Shown: positions 33,301-45,600 of the stretch, in pieces
Position numbering within the stretch: the stretch's first letter is position 1
How the letters are laid out: each line of letters starts with the position of its first letter
Origin: Asterochloris sp. CNOR1
Lineage: Eukaryota; Chlorophyta; Trebouxiophyceae; Trebouxiales; Trebouxiaceae
DNA length: 64,000 nucleotides
Assembly: GCA_963969365.1 (NCBI GenBank)
Contig: OZ017762.1
Location: forward strand, 186,001-250,000
Reading direction: 5' to 3'
The notes under the pieces: generated by a model
Databases searched by the model: none
What the model was told of the DNA's origin: nothing
The model's input: the letters and a program-made list of their open reading frames with translations, nothing else
Translations under genes and position numbers: made by a program

Positions 33301-35291
33301 CCAGGTGCTGATTTTGCATGACTGGTCAGAAGGTGTGGCTGCTTGGCAGTGTTGGCCAGCACATCTGGTCATTGATACCTGCCAGCACCATAAGGGCCGG
33401 CTCTGCAGTGCTATGGCTGCCTTCCCAGGTGGGCCCTGCACCGCTAAGGCTGCTTTGTTGGGTCGGCCCTGCACCGGGAGGGCTGCTTTGTCAGGTGGGC
33501 TGCTTTGTCAGGTGGGCTGCTTTGTCAGGTGGGCGCTGTGCTTGGCCTTTTTGCAGATGTTGCCAGCAGGTACCATTGTCGTTTGCTCGGCCTGATCGTG
33601 CAGGCGGGGCCTTCATGGCAGAGCTTGCTGCATCTGACGGGTTGCTTGCACTGTGTCTGCATGCCTTCCCAGCATGCCCTCCTGGGGATGGGTATGCACG
33701 GCCAAGGCTGCTGCATCTGATAAATTCTGCATGCAGCAAGAGGCGGCTGTCTGCCCTTACACTCTATTTCCACATGTCGCAGGCCCCTGCAGCATAATGA
33801 AGTCAAGGGCCTGGCAGGGGCCTCATGCACAGTCACTAGCATGCATGTTGTGCCGCCGCCTGATTGTTGGCATGTTGGGTCCACTGCAGCCGGGCTCACC
33901 TCGTGCAGGTGCATGCGCCGCCCACCTGCTTGGGTAACAGCAGGCTCAGTGCCCATTCCCTCTCCACTGTCCCCTGTCTGGTGCCAACTGCAGCCCTGTT
34001 GAAGGCCTTCACTGCCTGCCTGCAGAGGGCCCCATTGAGCACATAGCAGTCAGCCCTGACGGCTCCCTGCTGGCCGTCAGCAGCCAGGAGCACCTCAGCC
34101 TGTGGGACACACGCCAGCTGAGGTCGCTGCGCCACATGCCGCTTCCCTGGAAGGGGTCTGGGCACCCCATGCAACTTTCTTTCTTGGGCAGCAGCGGGCG
34201 GCTGGCAGTCTGCAGCCCAGTGGGTCGCTTCGATTCTGCTGCTGGTGCTGGGGCAGAGCAGGAGACCCCTGAGGGAGAGCAACAGTGGACGGGACACCTT
34301 GCAGTCTGGAGCGTGCTGCAGGTGAGCTCAGTGCTTGCACAGGCCACTGCAGCTGTAAAGTTGCTTAGAACAGACTGGGAGGATCTTTCGCATCTGCGCC
34401 GCTCTTTTCACAAGGCGCGCTTCTGCCACTTCCAGTTCCCTGCAGTGCCTCTGGTGGTACATCAAACTCGTAGTGCTTATGGCAAGTCCACAGGATGGAC
34501 TGAGGGACACACAGCTTCTGCTTTGGCCTCTTTGCAATGGCAGCTCTTGCCACTGCTGTCCTTGCCTCATTTTGCCTCTGGTGCTAGTGTTCAACGCACT
34601 ATAACGTCAAGCCTGATTGGCCCCAGAGCAGCACAGCTACGTTGAGGACCAACCCAGGGTGGGGATGCCCTTCAGGGGAAAGTCAGGACTTAACCCTGGC
34701 CAGGTGCTTCAAAACCACCCGGAATCCAGCAGCAGCTGACAGTATGTTCAAAGCCTGAACCGCCAAGTCATGCTGCAGGGCCGTCTGGAGTGGCACCTCA
34801 CGCTGCCGGTTACTGCCATGGCAGCAGACCCTGAGGGTTCCTGGCTGGCTGTGGCTGTGCTTCCGGGCGGGGGCAGTGCCAAGGCAGCTGTGCTGCTGTT
34901 GGCAGCCGGCAGCCCAAAGCCTGTGCAGGCGTGGAGGCTGCAGGGCTCGAGTGCTTGTCTCCTGCACTTCGCTCCGCGGCTGTCGCCCCTGCATGCTGAC
35001 TGGGAGGGGCCAGTGGCTGGCTGTGGGCCGCTGGTGGTGGCCACAGAGGACCGCGCCCTGACAGTGCTTGGGAATCGCAGGTCCCCCAGGCCTGATGAGG
35101 CTGATGCATCCCAGCCAATGGCAGTTGACAGCGCCCCTGTGTTGCCCACTTTGACGCCACCACCTAGCAGCCTCTTTGCACTTGACAAGCACCGGCCCAA
35201 GCAGATATTGTTTGATGTGCCGTCCCATGTCCTGCCCCCCATTACAGTCATGGCCCCCGCTTTCTTGAACCCGCGCTTGAAGTCACGTTAA
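27337..35291 (+). CDS. WDR75: WD-repeat protein WDR75/UTP17 (t-UTP of the small-subunit processome)
   Basis: Nucleolar factor for rDNA transcription and early 18S rRNA processing. 14 exons: 27337-27525, 27615-27713, 27809-27865, 28381-28617, 29117-29449, 30073-30204, 30769-30957, 31306-31468, 31569-31630, 31930-32010, 32228-32322, 33036-33193, 34026-34321, 34779-35291; 867 aa against about 830 in human. Seen: WD units such as SASHDGTFRLWD (exon 2) and AGDTSGRILLW (exon 5), the family stretch ALCFSVDGTLLLSGGREAVL (exon 5), LPRLGGAITSI (exon 6), VSPDGSLLAVSSQEHLSLWD (exon 13), and the C-terminal KHRPKQ...PSHVLPP. Exons 9-11 are the least certain; exon 11 uses a GAG acceptor to keep phase. Introns carry strong exon copies. 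Confidence 0.9.
28638..28760 (+). repeat. Copy of the WDR75 exon 4 3' end including donor
   Basis: The last ~110 bases of exon 4 and the first intron bases recur directly behind it: ccagcctggtggcagtgggg against ccagcccagtggcagtgggt, and tgtgaggtttg against cggtgaggctt. The donor-like GTGAGG at 28744 is 126 bp from the real one at 28618. Confidence 0.93.
30636..30700 (+). repeat. Copy of WDR75 exon 7 start with acceptor
   Basis: From gcaggtc at 30640, 35 of 42 bases match the real acceptor and exon start at 30765, 125 bp downstream, without gaps. Intron 6 also holds a larger two-fold repeat (about 30270-30400 and 30430-30570). Confidence 0.92.
32060..32127 (+). repeat. 20-bp intronic tandem repeat
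   Basis: Three and a half copies of a 20-bp unit beginning tgctcaggctg in WDR75 intron 10. Confidence 0.85.
32867..32940 (+). repeat. Copy of WDR75 exon 12 start, acceptor and upstream intron
   Basis: tgacagcaa...cttctgtggtgccgcagg...gctgcgctttcagctgcag repeats tgacagcaa...gtctgtggtgctgcaggg...gctgcgctcacagctgcag. The shared tgacagcaa is at 32867 and 33000, 133 bp apart. The unit includes about 30 bp of intron before the AG. Confidence 0.92.
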
Positions 35292-35463
35292 CGATGCATG
35301 AGATATGGTTTGCTTGTCAGTAAAAGCTCTTCCACCAGCATTACTCAAGCAATTGAAGAACTTCATCTCGGCTTGTCATTTCGCCTTTCCCCCGAGGGGT
35401 CACAGCAACGCGCAACTTAAATCACGCTTCGAGCTGCCCGGTGCAGGGCAGATCCAGCTCAGT

Positions 35464-36346
35464 ATGGCATCGGAGAGCCCTGACAGTGCAGCAGAGAAAG
35501 GCGTGAGCCCCAAGACGCCCTCTCCATCCAAAGGAGGCATACCTCGCAGCCCAAAGGATGGAGAGGGGGCTCCTTTCCTTGATAAGGCGCATGGACAAGC
35601 GGGCACCACTGGGCAGAACACCTCGGAATCTGCCACAAAACCAACTGTCAGCGCCACTCAAGCAGGCAGCTATGCCACAACCAAGTCTGTAGGCCAGATC
35701 GCTTTGGGTACAGCGCTGATCACCCAGGTGAGCTAGGCAGCACCTGCCAGCCGCCTCTTGAAAAGCCTCAGCCTGGCTGTTCATCGCTTTGAACTCTTGG
35801 TGGCCTGTCATGTGGCTGGTCAGTTGGGTGCAACTGCAGCTCCGCAATACAGCACATGCTGTTGAGCTATTTGCACCACAAGTGGCAGAGCCTCCGCAGG
35901 CTGCGCAAGCTGTGTTGTTGGTCACATGCAAGCACCACACTCCTTGACAGCTCCGCAGCTTTTTCCCAAGGCCCAAGTGCTGCCTGCAGAACACAGCCCT
36001 GCTGAGGCAGCTGCGCACAGCCCCTCAGGGAACACCCAATCACGTCCTCAATCACCTCCTGGTGGCCTCAATTGTGATCAACGCCATCTCAATTGTGCTG
36101 GCAGCGCTCCTGGCCACTGCCAATCAGAAGGAAAAAAGTGACACACCGTCTTCAAGGACTGTGGCAAAGTTGATAGATGACCCAGGCGCACTGAACACGC
36201 GCCTGATGGCCATGGACACTGCAGGGACCCATTTCTTTAGTGCCTGGCTAACCTATGTAAATGTGCTTGTGACCTTGCTGGGAACAGTGCTGCTAATTTT
36301 GAATGCTGTCATTACAGGGCTGGCCCCAGCAAATGCAGAAAGCTAG
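35464..36346 (+). CDS. Ninjurin-like two-helix membrane protein
   Basis: Two exons (35464-35727, 35990-36346), phase 0 join, 206 aa. The first ~70 residues are Ser/Pro/Lys-rich and look disordered. Then comes a helix TKSVGQIALGTALITQ running across the junction into NTALLRQLRTAP, followed by two hydrophobic segments (about residues 108-128 and 172-196) separated by a ~45-residue loop. The order short amphipathic helix, TM, loop, TM ending in NVLVTLLGTVLLILNAVITG matches animal ninjurins (KKSAAESMLDIALLMANASQL ... NIFITAF). Ninjurin-1 oligomerises to rupture plasma membrane in lytic cell death. The assignment rests on pattern, not on a search; a generic two-TM protein is the alternative. It is 172 bp behind WDR75 and 305 bp before Tudor-SN. 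Confidence 0.6.
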
Positions 36347-36651
36347 CATTGTTGAATGCGACGTTTTGCCTGCTGCAGACATGAAGGTGCAGTTCCCTCG
36401 CCACTTCAGGGTGTCAGGTTGCTAGCTCATGCCCAGCTGGAGACTAGATGGGGTGATAAGTGTTGGGCAATACCACAGTAAAAGAGTCGGTCCGCCCCTG
36501 TCCAGCTCATTGTGACCTGTTTGTGAACAGCCATGCTGAAGGGAGATGCTGGTAGGAGGAGATCTTTCTTTCTCATAGGTATTGACCTAAAGTCCGTTCT
36601 CCACAGATCAAGCCCAGATCTGCTGTTGAATCACCCCTTGTTCGATTCGTC
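36347..36651. promoter_or_regulatory. Spacer between the ninjurin-like gene and Tudor-SN
   Basis: 305 bp without a convincing frame; presumably the 3' end of one gene and promoter of the next. No motif recognised. Confidence 0.4.
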
Positions 36652-39600
36652 ATGGCAACTGGATGGCTGCAGGGCCGAGTGAAGGAGGTATCACCATCAT
36701 GGCACTGCAATATTTGACTTGTCTGCAACGAGCACCTGGATCCTGAATTGATGCCAGCAGCTCCGTCACTGCAGGTAGTGAGTGGGGATACTATTGTGGT
36801 GCAAGGTCTGTCCAAAGCAGGCAGCATCCCACCTGAGAAGCGGATCACCTTGAGCTCCCTCATTGCCCCCAAGCTGGTGAGCACAGCAGGCTCTGAATGC
36901 CTAGGTTTCAAAGCACAAATCCAATCTGTGCTGCAGATGCATGCCGTGGCTTGCACAGCAATGCTGGTGCTGGACCTTTAGCACTGCGTTGTCGAGCTTC
37001 GGAGACCGCGCGTCACCAAGCCACTGCAGCAGCATGCCGCTACCTGATTTGCGCTTGTCTCAGACGTGTTGGTGGGGCTGGTGCTGCCAACAGCTCTGGC
37101 AGTCAGGATTGCTTGCCTAGCTGGGGGCCGAGCATACACAGGCTGTCTGCAGGGGGGTAGGGCGTAGCCAGACCTCAACAAAAAGCCATGCAGAGAGGAC
37201 CTGCGCTCATGTCACAATTGTCAGCCCCGCACCTTCAACCTGGGAACGCTGGACTGCCTGCAGGGGAGGCGGGATGGCTCATCAAGTGACGAGGCCTTTG
37301 CCTGGCCGGCCAGGGAGTTCCTCCGCAAGAAGTACATAGGGCAGGCCTGCACCTTCAGGGTGGACTACACCTTGGAGGCAGTCCCAGGCAGGGAGTTTGG
37401 CAGCATCTTCTGCGGCAGCGACAACCTGGCGCGCTCCGTCGCGGCAGCTGGGTGGGCCAAGGTGACGCCGGCTGGGCCACCAGCTGCCTGCTACTTCTCA
37501 AGCGTGATGCATGTTCGCGTGTGGCACCTGGTCTGCATGTGGCACCCAACTCAGAGCACTGCCTCAGAGCCCCAAGTGCCCCACTTCTGCTGAAGCTGAC
37601 CGGCGTGTGCGTGGGCTGCAGGTGTGCGTTCCTGCACGCCAGCAGAGCTGCTCAGCGTCACCTGTGTCAGCCTGCGCCCATGTGGGTGCAGAGAGCTGCA
37701 CCTCAACTGCCGTTCTCACGTCAGGCAGCATGGCTGTTGCACATCTGCGCCTGTGTGGCTGCAGGTGCGCAGTTCAGGGGGGCAGCAGAGCCCCTTCTAT
37801 GCGGAGCTTGAGGCAGCCCAGTCGGCGGCGGAGGCCTCTGGCCTGGGAATCTGGAGCAAGGTCAGCCAGGGTACCTCATGATGCTGCTGACATGAGTTGG
37901 GTGGCAGGTGCTGCATTGGCTGCAGGCCTGAGGGGCTGTGGAACAAGTCCTGCCAGGATGTAGATCTTACCATGATGCAGGGTGCCACCTGTTGGGGTGT
38001 GGCCTAGGCTACATGACGAGGGGTGCCATAGTGCAGGGCCCATCAGCTGTTGTGCTGACTGCCGGCCTGGCTGGTTTGGCCCAGAACTGTATGCTCTCAA
38101 AAAATGTTATCCTCACGTGGTGACCTTAGCACGGCAAACTCACTGGCTTTGAAGGAAACGAAACCTCTACATTTGGCCTTGCTGCACTGAGCATGCAGAC
38201 AAGCTGTGGGCTGTTAATGCAGTCTGCAGTGACTGCCAGCTCAACATCGGGGCTTGCTCAGCTCAGAGTTGGGGCTTTGGCATGCTGCAGGACTCATCTG
38301 CGATGGCTAAGGCAATACGCAACCCTCAGGCTGAAGGTGAGCCTCATATGAGCATGAGGCTGGGTGCCGCTTGCGTGAAATGCATCCTCAGATCCTATGG
38401 ATGAGTTTCAAAGTTTTCAGACAGCGCTGTTCCTTTGTCAGGCGAACTTGAGCAGGTCACAAGATGTAGTCCACGCCACAACATTCTGTCAGATGCAGGC
38501 TTTGTCTAGGATGGGTTGATGGTGGGGGATGCTGCTGTTGGGGTAGGGTCCCATACAACTGCTGCTGAGATTGCGCCCTGCAAAAAGAGTTAGGCCTTCC
38601 TGGGAGCCGACCTTAATGGGTTTTGCACATGCCTGCACTGCTAGCACCTTGACGACACTTGCAATTCCGGTGACGTCTGCCTATCTTCAGTACACCTGAG
38701 CATTTACCAGGTTGTGTTGCCTCTGGCGAGGCCAATTACAGGCTCAAGGCCACCCCGTTGTCTGCATCTGCAATGCAATGCTCATGCTCAGCAGTAAGGC
38801 CCTTGACTTGAGTGAATCGACACTTGGCAGAGCTCCCCTGCGGTGGCTGTGGCTATGCTGCAGCAGCATGTGGGCAGGGCAAAGCGCCCACCAGACACCC
38901 TGCCAGCACTGGTTTAGCGGGACATTTGCGCCTGCACTCACTGCAGGGCAAGGTACATGGATGTCCAGATGCTTGTAAGGGCAAGTGAAAGGACTGCAGG
39001 GGCAGGGCTGCAGTCAACAGAGTATGCAGGTCAGGATGAAGGGGTATCCAGCTGCTTTAAAGGTCGGGTGATATGACTGCAGGAGCAGGGGCTGCAAACA
39101 AAGTGCAAAGGATGCCTATGCCCTATATGCACCAGAGAATGTAGTACCCTGCTGCAGTAGACGGACCAGGGTGCATCAGATAGCCACCAACCTGCTGAGC
39201 ACCACTGGCCCCTGCCCTGCAGTGGATGCAGCCACGCTGCTGCAGCAGATGGGCAAGGGGTGTCCAGTCCCAGCCATCGTGGAGCAGGTGGCTTCGGGGT
39301 CGTCCATGCGCCTCACGCTGCTGCCAGACCTTCAGAGCGTGTTTGTGGGCATCTGTGGCGTGACCTGCCCCAGCATGGGCCGACGCCCGCCACCTACTGC
39401 AGCGGCTGCTGCAGGTAGAACCTTCCTTTTCTCCACTTTTGCGGCACCATCTCCCCGCAGCTACTGCATGCTGCCCACGTGACACTGTTGTGTGACAAGT
39501 CCGGTTGCCTTCTGCATGCGCAGCGCTGCATGGGGTTGATGGAAGATGGTGCTGCCATCCTGCCTGTGCTGTCCGGCCTGCTGTGCAAGCGCCAGCTTGT

Positions 39601-42600
39601 TGTGCCTTTGTCGCCTTGCCATCTGTCTAAGCCCCGAAACTGCCTGCCGAGCAAGGGCCAGCGCCCATCACTCAACAGCTGCGGCTGCAACTGGCTCTCT
39701 GATCTTCACTGCCCAACTCGATCCCATGGGGCTGCCATTTATCTGTTTTGCCTTGCTCTTGTCCCTGGCAAGTTTCTGTCCAAGGCTACAAAGCCAAAAG
39801 GTGTCGTACTGCACTGGTAGCTCTGCTGTTCTGACTGGTGTGCTGTCCCTGTGTGCTTCCAGGGGGAGGCGCTGCAAATGGGAGTGGACATGAGAAACAG
39901 GAGAGCGCTGCAGCGGCAGTCGCGGCGCCAGCAGGAGATGCCTCAGGTGGGGAAGCCTTGCATCAAGCGTCATGTATTGGTCAAGGTTGTGAAGTGCAAA
40001 CAGCAATAGTAGAGGACAAGAAGCTGGCTGTGTTGCCGGCAGGGGACGCCTCCAGCCTTACTGTGAATATCAAGTGCATGTGTCAGGGTTGTGCAATGCA
40101 ACAGCAATGAGGGAGATTGAGGACAGCGTTACAGCTGCACTTGTGATGACGGCAGAGGATGCCTCAGGTGGGGTGCATATTCAATGGGATTGATGCAGAT
40201 TTCAAATGCATGCACCTAACAACAAGTTGTGGGCCACCCAAGGGGTTCCGACTGGGAGACTGTGTTTTGAAGGCCTTGCTCTGAGGGTGTTGTGGAGGTG
40301 GAGGTTTGGGTCTTGTGCAGGTTGCAGGACTTACGCTTCTTGCAGATTGAAGTCTCACAATTGGGGGTGGCCGTCCACGAGCAGGAGTAGCGGCTCAGGT
40401 GCTGCCGTGCTTTTTTGAAAAGCAGCTTCAACGCTGTCCAGATCTCTGTGGCCGCAAAGGCTGTGCAAGCTCACTTCTGGACTCAGAGCAGATCCTCTGC
40501 ATGTCCAGATATGTGATCAGAGATGCTGTTTGCATTGCTGAAGGCTTCTCACCTGCAGAATGACCCCTGCAGCTGCTGCTACACCGCAGCCAGAATCCTC
40601 TGCCTCGCTTGTCCCATTGGGTAGTGCTTGCTGTAGCATCCACTTGCTGTGCACTGAACATGCCTGCACTTGCCTGCAGCTACCATGCCACAACCCGAGC
40701 CCTTTGCGCGAGAGGCAAAGCACTTCACTGAGACCAAGTGCTTGGGGCAGGAGGTCAGGTGCGCATTCAGTCACACAATGTGTGTCCGAGCAGACTTGGC
40801 CGTGTTGGAGGCAGATGACTGCACACTTACCTTCTGCTGCAACCCTGAGCACTCGGTGGCAGTCTAGCTGTCGACTGGTTGCAGATCTGGCTGCCTCGTC
40901 TGCTGCCGCCATGCTGAAACATGCAATGAGTGCCAACTGCGACGCCGATGAGTTTGTGCGGCGTCTGCCCTGCAGGGCCATCCTAGAAGGCGTAGACAAG
41001 TTTGGAAATCTCTTTGTCCAGGTAGGGTTCGCTGCCCATGGCCCTCAACAATCTGCACAAGCTCAAAAAAAAGCCAGCCCTGCTGCCGCAATTGCAGCAA
41101 TTGTCGCAGCAGACAGCTATCTATGTGCGCAGCATGCGGGCATTCAGTGATTGAGCACTGCAATATGCATGTGACTGATATAGCAAAGGGTTTTGCAGCA
41201 TGCTTGAAGCCGCTGCTTGACCTACTGGCTGGATCCCCCTCAAAGATCCTGCAGAGGCCTCTCATTGCTCACTGCCATAAGCTAGGTTGCCTGCAAACAT
41301 TGGCCCTCCCACAGACAAGGTGTGGTGCTGTCAGTGATGATTGTCATACTTGGCGACCTGCTGGCTGCATCTTGTTTCAGAGTGTAGCAAAGGCGACAAG
41401 TACAGAGGTTGCAGCAGGCCACCGCTGTGTGCACAGCATGTGCCTGCTGCAACCAGTCAAACGACCTGCTGGCTGCGCCTTGCTTGCAGATCATGTACAG
41501 CGAGGGGGACAAGCCTGTCAGCCTCAGCGAACAACTTGTCAGACTGGGTTTGGGTAAGGTGAGTCTTGGTGTAGCGGTGCCAGCACACGCGTTGCACAGG
41601 TATGTCCCTACATACTACTTCACACTACAGTACTCCAGGTTGGCAAGCCTCCAGCCCAAGCAGTGAAATTGTGCCTGCGGCCGCCCCAGCAGAGGCAAGC
41701 TGAGTGTGGGGAAGATGTCCAATATCACCAAATGTTGATGGTTCAAAGCAAAACCACCATCTGATTCTTCATGGTGTGTTGTGACGGACTCCAGACGTAA
41801 TGCTGCATGTTTGCAGACAACAAACCGCAAAGCCACAGGTGAGTGAGCTCATTATCGTTTGACTAGGCGCCCCACCCTGAGGTTCAGCCCTTAAAAGGAC
41901 CTGCTGGACATTGGACCTGGCTGCCTGTTCCTGCAGCAGTGTGTTTCACAGTCATGCTTACCCTATTCCCTGCATCTGCAGCTCGTCAATTGGGGCGTGG
42001 AGATGATGACCCAGGGAGCCTTCACCCTGCGGGAGGCCGAGCGCAGCGCCAAGGGGCAGAAGCTGCGCATCTGGCAGAACTACACGGCCCCTGCCAGCGC
42101 AGGTCGGTCCATGGCGTCCCATGCTGGGTCAGCGTGGCCTCACTGCACACAGCTGCTGGAAGTGGGGACGGATTCCCAGCATAGTCACTTAACCAGTATG
42201 AGCAGAGAGTTTCCTGCGTGTGTATGGTGTGTTGACTGTTCACTGATAATCACAGTGAGCAAGTAATTGGGTGTGGGCGATGCTGCAGCCAGCAGCCTCT
42301 GCTGGCAAGGCCCCAGCAGAGCAGGTAGGAGGCTGACAACACCCAGCAGTCGAGACGTCTATTGAAGGCAGTGAACCTGACAAGTCTGAGCCAAGACTCC
42401 CTCTACAGTATGCCGCTTGCGCATCCAGGACCACAGCTGTGCCCTGCAGGCACCAAGTTGGCAGACGACTTCACCGGCAAGGTGGTGGAGGTAGTGTCAG
42501 GCGACTGCCTGGTGGTCAAGGATTCGGCGTCCGGCGTGGAGCGGCGAGTCAACCTCAGCAGCCTGAGGGCGCCCCGCATGGGACGCAAGGGGGAGCGCCC

Positions 42601-45600
42601 TGAGACATACGCCACAGAGGCCAAGGAGTTCCTGCGGCAGCGCCTCATAGGTGTGTGGCTTGCGGCGGTATGGGCGGCTATGGTCAGTGCATGACACCAG
42701 CGCAGCGGTCATCGAGTGAAGTGCCTCATGGATGAGGATCTCTTAGGACATGTGCATGAGGTATATGCCATGAGCTCACCAAGTTTCCACGGCTTTGCCT
42801 CATGAGGGCCTTGATGGGTTGCTAGGATTGCCGCAGCGCCTCATCAGTCTGCTTGGTGCAGGCAAGGAGGTGGCAATCAGCCTGGAGTACACCAGACAGG
42901 TGCCTGCGGCAAAGGCCCCTGCAAACCAGAGGCCCACAGCAGCTGGCCAGCAACACCTGCGCTGCATGCCCTGCAGGCAAGGAGGTGGCAGTCAGCATGG
43001 AGTACACCCGAAAGGTGCCTGTGGCAGGAGCAGGCGGGCCTGCTCCAGGTGGAGCACCTGCTGCAGATAACAGGGACATGGCTTTTGCCACCGTGACGAC
43101 AAAGGGGAAGGACGGAGCCCAGGGCGGCAGCAACAATGTGAGTCTGCTGCAGCAGTTGTGCCCGGGAAACTATGTGATTTGTTTGTGAACAGTTTGTGCT
43201 GCTGCATGGTCTTGCCTTTGGTTTGGATGTCCTTCAGCTTGCTGAGTTTATGAGTGTGCTGTTATTGCCCAAGGTGACCACTTCAGATGTGTCTACTGTG
43301 GGTGGCATGAGCTAGCCACCAATATTTGTTTCTGCAGAAAGCCACATCCTCTCTGCTGCGCGTCAATTGCTGCAGCAGGTGGTGGAGCCGATGCTATTGC
43401 ATGACCTGGCCACAGGCACCGCGCTTGCCGAGAGCAGGCACTCAGACAAGTAGCTGCTGTTACTGTCACCTGGACTGGCCCCGCTGCTTCCATTGCACTT
43501 CCACCCAACTGGCCCGCTCGTGCTGCTGCATGTGGCAGAGCGAATGCTGCTCCCTCAGCGGTGTGGCCTGCATATAGCAGGGCTCTGGACAGGTACAATT
43601 GCTGCAGATGCTGCACGATCTCGTTACAGTGGCATGTGCTGCTGCTGCAGGTGGCGGAGTTGATGCTGTTGCATGGCCTGGCCTCCATCGTCCGGCACCG
43701 CACAGACGACGAGCGCAGCGCCTACTACGAGGCGTTGCTGCAGGCTGAACAGGTGCACTGTCTGCATGGGCCTGATACTGTCTAGCACTTGGCCCTCAAG
43801 TGACAGAATTGAGTGCCTGCCATACACGGGGGGCAGGGCAAGCTTTGCTGCAGTGCCTGCCTTTACAGCTAGAGGCGGAGCAGCTGCGTTGGCAGGGCCT
43901 GCTACTGTCCAGTACTTTGTTCAATGCCCTGATTACTCTGCCCCTGCCTTTGCTTGCTGAAGCTTTCTGCCATCTGCCACATGGAAAGGGTTGTCTGGCC
44001 AGACAGCAGCTGAAAGCCCTTGGTGCACTTCCTGATTGTCATGCCCATGCCTTCCAATGCTGGACCGGTCTCCCCTTGTGCCCTGCAGAAAGGACGGTCC
44101 AGCAAGAAGGGGCTCTACAGCAGTGGGGAGCCGCCAGTGCACCATCTGAACGACGTGTCCCTGCCCGGGACGGCAGCCAAGGCCAAGCAGTACCTCCCCT
44201 TCTTCCAACGCGGCCGTCACAACGCTGTGGTCGAGTTTGTGCTGAGTGGCAGCCGCTTGAAGGTGAGGGCTGCACAGGCACGCCTATTGCAGAGCACGGT
44301 GTGCACTGCTGCATGCTGCACACAGCGCTGCAGACTGGGCTGCGCCAGCCTCACCGTGTTGCTGTGGCAGTTCCGTTCAGCAGCAGCCACTCAAAAGGTG
44401 AGGCAGTGAACCATCTTGGGTCTTGGGCTCAGTCTCCTGGCGTCCACCTCACCAGGCTCACTGGATCGCTGCAGAACAGCTGGTTCTCAAGCTCATGTTG
44501 GCGTGACCAGTGAGGCGCCGACCAGCCTGCATGTGCCTAGGGAACCTACACATGGAACCCTGTTCCCTGCCCGCTATGCTCAAGCTGCAAAGCTTACCTG
44601 TGCCCAGCCGCGTGCTGGCAAAGCAACATCCTGCTCCTGCCTGCTCTGCAGCTGGTCATGTTAGGGGAGGGCGCCTGCCTCATGAGCACACCAGCCCATG
44701 CCTGCCTGTAGTGCAACAGACTGCATGCCTTGCAACTGCAACATCCCCAGGGAGGGAGCCTGCTTGTCCACACCTGCGTTGCGGAGGGCCCCATGAGACA
44801 TCAGACATGTCACCGCCCCTTGGTCTGCCCTGCAGCTTTACATCCCCAAGGAGGGCGTCTGCATCGCCTTCTCCCCTTCAGGCCTGCGCACGCCGCAGCG
44901 AGCCATGTCCGGCAGCGCGGGGCGAGCCGCCACCCAGGCAGAGCCTTTCTGCGACGAGGCGCTCGCCTTCACGCGGGAGCACTGCCTGCAGCGGGAGGTG
45001 AGCCCTGCCCTTTGAAGACACGCAACAGCCCAGTCTCTTGTCCATTGTCGCATGAAGTGCTGCTGCATGATGCAGATTCCATTGCGCACAGGTGTACCTG
45101 GGCTCTTCGGCTGCCAGCTGTCGCAACACAAGTGGTAGGCATTGCTTGCGTGCAGAAGGGCTGCCTCAAGAGCTGCTGGTCTGGCTGCAAGTCCAGATCG
45201 AGATTGAGACCTTGCACTGCAGGGGCACCTTACTGGGCACGCTGACCCTCAGCGGCTGGGGCCGACGTCCCGGGGGGCTCTCTCAAGAGCTGCTGATATG
45301 CCTGCAGGTCCAGATCGAGATCGAGACCATGGACCGTGGAGGCACCTTCCTCGGAAAGCTGACCCTCAACGGGCCACGGGGGAGAACCTGGGACCTGGGG
45401 CTGTCCCTGCTGGAGGCTGGCCTGGGCAAGCTGCACCCCAGCTTCGACGCCGACCGCGTGGCTGGCGGCCGCGCGCTGCAGCAGGCGCAGGAGAAGGCAC
45501 AGAGCCAGCGCCTCAAGGTGTGCGGCCCTGCACCTGTCAGAAGCCTCTGGGGGTTTCATCAGAGATGGCCACCGCCTGTGCATCATGACATGTGGGAAGA

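Noticed and set aside
36897-37160. Frame in Tudor-SN intron 2 as an extra exon
   Set aside because: Joining 36876 directly to 37264 keeps phase and family order; the frame does not resemble Tudor-SN and lacks matching phases.
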